The position numbers and the translations under genes are program-made. DNA of 7,961 bases from an uncultured Synergistales bacterium (GTDB taxonomy: Bacteria; Synergistota; Synergistia; Synergistales; Aminobacteriaceae): positions 1-7,961 of the forward strand of contig CALFXN010000553.1 of the NCBI GenBank assembly GCA_937957815.1, read 5' to 3'. Under the pieces are notes generated by a model. That model did not search any database. It had not been told where the DNA came from and was given only the letters and a program-made list of their open reading frames with translations. Shown one piece after another: positions 6,319 through 7,961 of this stretch. The stretch's first letter is position 1. The number at the start of each line of letters is the position of its first letter.

Positions 6319-6319
6319 T
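6314..6319 (+). promoter_or_regulatory. Perfect -10 box upstream of the amidohydrolase
   Basis: TATAAT at 6314-6319 lies 31 bases before the amidohydrolase ATG at 6351. A matching -35 is not evident: the expected position near 6291-6296 is inside the G+C-rich hairpin. A promoter here would need an activator or would be weak. Confidence 0.3.
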
Positions 6320-6350
6320 GAGTGTACAATCCTTCGAAGGAGTGATCGAT

Positions 6351-7541
6351 ATGCAGAATATTCTGAGGCAACAGGCGGAAGACATGAAAGATCTGCTCGC
6401 GACGTGGCGTCGCGAATTCCACCGCTGTCCCGAACTCGGGTACGAGGAAGTCGAGACGACGAAGCGGATTGTCGCGCATCTCACCGAAATGGGATACGCG
6501 AACCTCCGTGTCGGCGGATACGAGATAACTACGGGTGTCATGGCCGACATCGATACCGGACGGCCGGGAAAGAAGATCGCGCTGCGGGCCGACATCGACG
6601 CGCTCCCCGTGACGGAAGAGACCGACGTCCCGTACCGGTCGGAACGCCCGGGGTTCATGCACGCCTGCGGACACGACGCGCACATCGCGATGCTTCTGGG
6701 TGCCGCGAAGATTCTCATCGAACGCAAGTCGGAGCTGAACGGCTAGTATCGGCTCATCTTCCAGCCCGCCGAGGAAAAGGGGAAGCCCGGCGGCGCGGTC
6801 CGGATGATAGAAAGCGGCGCGCTCGACGGCGTCGACGCGATCTGCGGGTTGCACATCTGGTCTCCCGTCCCGAGCGGGAAGATCGCCTATCACGAGGGTC
6901 CGACGATGGCTTCGGCGGATTCCTACCTTCTGAACATCAAGGGAAAGGGCGGACACGGATCCATGCCGCACATGTCGGTCGACCCGGTCGCGTGCGCGTG
7001 CGCGGTCGTGTCGGCGTGGCAGACGATCGTGAGCCGCGAGGTGGATCCGCTCGAGGCCGGAGTGATTTCGGTCGGAGCGATCAACGCCGGAAACGTGTTC
7101 AACGTCATTCCGGACACCGCGTCGATTCTCGGTACCACGCGGACCTTCCGGCCCGAAATCCGCGACTACATCGAGTCCAGAATGAAAACGATGGCCGAGC
7201 TCATCTGCGAGGCGATGCGCTGCACGCCGGAATTCACGTATACCCGCTTCCTTCCTCCGACGGTCACCGATCCGGCGTTCACGAAATACGCCGTCGAGGT
7301 CGCGAAGGAGGTCGCCGGAGCCGAGAACGTCTACGAGATGGCGCCGACGATGGGCGCGGAGGATTTCAGCTATTACCTCGAGAAGATCCCCGGAACGTTC
7401 ATGTTCCTCGGGACGGGAAACCCCGATATCGATGCGACGTATCCGCAGCATCACCCGAAGTACAAGGTCGACGACGCGGTTCTCCCGCTCGGCGTCGCGA
7501 CCATGGCGGGAGTCGCGATGCGCTTTCTCGGGAATTCGTGA
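6351..7541 (+). pseudogene. M20D amidohydrolase interrupted by an in-frame TAG
   Basis: Read through one TAG (6744-6746, codon 132), this frame gives a complete 396-codon M20 family metallo-amidohydrolase of the hippurate hydrolase/N-acyl-amino-acid amidohydrolase type. Such enzymes are cytoplasmic and hydrolyse N-acyl amino acids with two metal ions. Visible parts are RREFHRCPELGYEE, ALRADIDALP, MHACGHDAH (C106, H108), FQPAEE (E141, E142), GLHIW (H168), the lid region with KGGHGSMPHMSVDP, NVIPD, MGAEDFSYY (E337) and YPQHHPKY (H367/H368). All expected metal and catalytic residues are present. The TAG sits between LNG and YRLIFQPAEE, where a variable residue is usual, with no frameshift. ATG at 6351 has AAGGAG (6337-6342); an earlier ATG at 6318 lacks a site. 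The next ATG after the TAG (6804) has no Shine-Dalgarno, so no active enzyme is expected unless the TAG is misread or is a sequencing error. The substrate is unknown. Confidence 0.88.
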
Positions 7542-7542
7542 T

Positions 7543-7562
7543 CCGCGGAGGTCACTCCGCGG
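7543..7562. other. Perfect inverted repeat between convergent stops
   Basis: CCGCGGAG (7543-7550), loop GTCA, CTCCGCGG (7555-7562). It begins two bases after the amidohydrolase stop. The TGA stop of the minus-strand gene is read from the loop bases 7554-7552. No T-run follows on either strand, so it is not a classical intrinsic terminator. It may be an RNA-stabilising or Rho-assisted 3' hairpin. Confidence 0.5.
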
Positions 7563-7914
7563 GAAACGGCAGACCGGGTGTTTCGACGGGCGAAGGGGCT
7601 CTCGTTCGGAGGGGCCCTTCGCTCTTTTTCAGAAGGCGCGCGAAAGCGTTTTCGAACTCGAGTATTTCCTGCGTCACGGCGTCCTCGGCCCCCGTTTCGC
7701 GGCGGGAGTAGGAGGATTTTGGGGGGAGGAGAAACTTCGAACCTCGGAGCCGTCTGAATCGGATCACGTCGGAACGGCATCGGACAATCCGCGACATGAT
7801 CCTCCCGAGAACGAAACAGTCCGCGAGAGAAGCGTGCGCGCGCGTCATCGACGCGAGCGATTCCTCCGCGAGGCGCATCGGGGGAGGGGGAGGGAAAAGC
7901 GCCGCGACGCGATC
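7552..7914 (-). CDS. Unidentified protein, C-terminal part, cut by the contig end
   Basis: A minus-strand frame is open from the last genomic base (7914) to a TGA at 7554-7552, 120 codons, with the strong G/C third-position preference of its neighbours, so it is probably a real coding end. A methionine at 7878 follows a run of five prolines and may not be the start. Visible content: an arginine-rich middle (RIVRCRSDVIRFRRLRG), then FLLPPKSSYS, an acidic amphipathic stretch EDAVTQEILEFENAFARLLKK, and a proline-rich tail ending LPFPAE. No signal peptide, membrane segment or catalytic motif is recognisable, and I do not know the family. It converges on the amidohydrolase with ten bases between the stops. 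The tail after KKSEGPL overlaps the plus-strand terminator. Confidence 0.5.
   Translation of the reverse strand, partial: DRVAALFPPPPPMRLAEESLASMTRAHASLADCFVLGRIMSRIVRCRSDVIRFRRLRGSKFLLPPKSSYSRRETGAEDAVTQEILEFENAFARLLKKSEGPLRTRAPSPVETPGLPFPAE
7590..7629 (+). terminator. Candidate intrinsic terminator after the amidohydrolase
   Basis: GCGAAGGG (7590-7597) pairs with CCCTTCGC (7615-7622) over eight bases, with possible inner CTC/GAG pairing, followed by TCTTTTT (7623-7629). It is oriented for plus-strand transcription from the amidohydrolase and lies inside the 3' coding end of the convergent minus-strand gene, about 50 bp past the amidohydrolase stop. Confidence 0.6.
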
Positions 7915-7961
7915 AGATCGGAAGAGCGTCGTGTAGGGAAAGAGTGTAGATCTCGGTGGTC
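7915..7961 (-). other. Illumina TruSeq/P5 adapter, reverse complement (artifact)
   Basis: Begins AGATCGGAAGAGCGTCGTGT, the standard read-through adapter start, and is the exact reverse complement of bases 1-47. Genomic sequence ends at 7914. Confidence 0.98.

Noticed and set aside
6744..6746. Pyrrolysine insertion at the TAG
   Set aside because: The position is not an active-site position in M20 enzymes, TAG is an ordinary stop in three neighbouring genes, and no pyl gene is in the window. Kept only as a remote option under the finding.
6404..7711. A 435-codon plus-strand frame overlapping the amidohydrolase
   Set aside because: It is extremely arginine- and glycine-rich, typical of a shifted frame of a G+C-rich gene, while the other frame shows every M20D motif.
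1..7961. Linear replicon or transposon with 47-bp terminal inverted repeats
   Set aside because: The repeats are the Illumina universal adapter in both orientations, and no replication or transposition gene is present.
1..7961. CRISPR arrays, tRNA or rRNA genes, toxin-antitoxin or phage genes
   Set aside because: I looked for regularly spaced repeats, tRNA-like CCA ends with T-loops, rRNA cores and small gene pairs and saw none.

Overview
The window is an assembled bacterial contig of about 7.9 kb. Both ends are Illumina sequencing adapter (1-47, and its exact reverse complement at 7915-7961), so the real insert is 48-7914 and the genes at both edges are cut artificially. The insert is G+C-rich with G/C-biased third codon positions. 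Gene content (an FcbT/TakP-like TRAP transporter, an M20D amidohydrolase, a symporter remnant, a stand-alone lipoate ligase and strong GAGGTG-type ribosome binding sites) suggests a heterotrophic, probably amino- or organic-acid-using anaerobe. The phylum Synergistota would fit, but that is an impression from protein style and not a demonstrated assignment.

Left part (48-2351): the 3' end of a nicotinate phosphoribosyltransferase gene is followed by a candidate sigma-70 promoter and the ribosomal protein pair rplM-rpsI (L13-S9), which ends at a strong intrinsic terminator. Convergent to this pair, on the minus strand, is a complete lipoate-protein ligase gene (lplA).

Middle (2352-5985): a 615-bp gene-free gap separates lplA from the divergent TRAP operon. 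The gap holds a roughly 197-bp segment with repeated TGAYATTATCGCTGTCC-type motifs and imperfect inverted ends around an AT-rich core. It may be a degenerate insertion-sequence end or MITE-like remnant, or an operator/promoter region. The operon follows in the order dctP (periplasmic binding protein), an intrinsic terminator, dctQ, dctM. The hairpin after dctP probably lowers expression of the membrane subunits relative to the binding protein.

Right part (5986-7914): after dctM comes the C-terminal remnant of what looks like a sodium:solute symporter, with a hairpin at its end that runs into a perfect TATAAT. Then comes an M20D amidohydrolase gene interrupted by one in-frame TAG at codon 132, with the rest of the frame and all expected metal ligands intact. 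A convergent, unidentified gene fragment on the minus strand runs off the contig.

Functionally, the TRAP system would import an organic acid or acyl compound using a cation gradient, and the amidohydrolase would release an amino acid or acid from an N-acyl substrate. The remnant symporter may be an earlier transporter partner of the amidohydrolase. I found no convincing new biological system. The points most worth a second look are the adapter ends, the amber codon, the symporter remnant and the repeat segment at 2580-2776.
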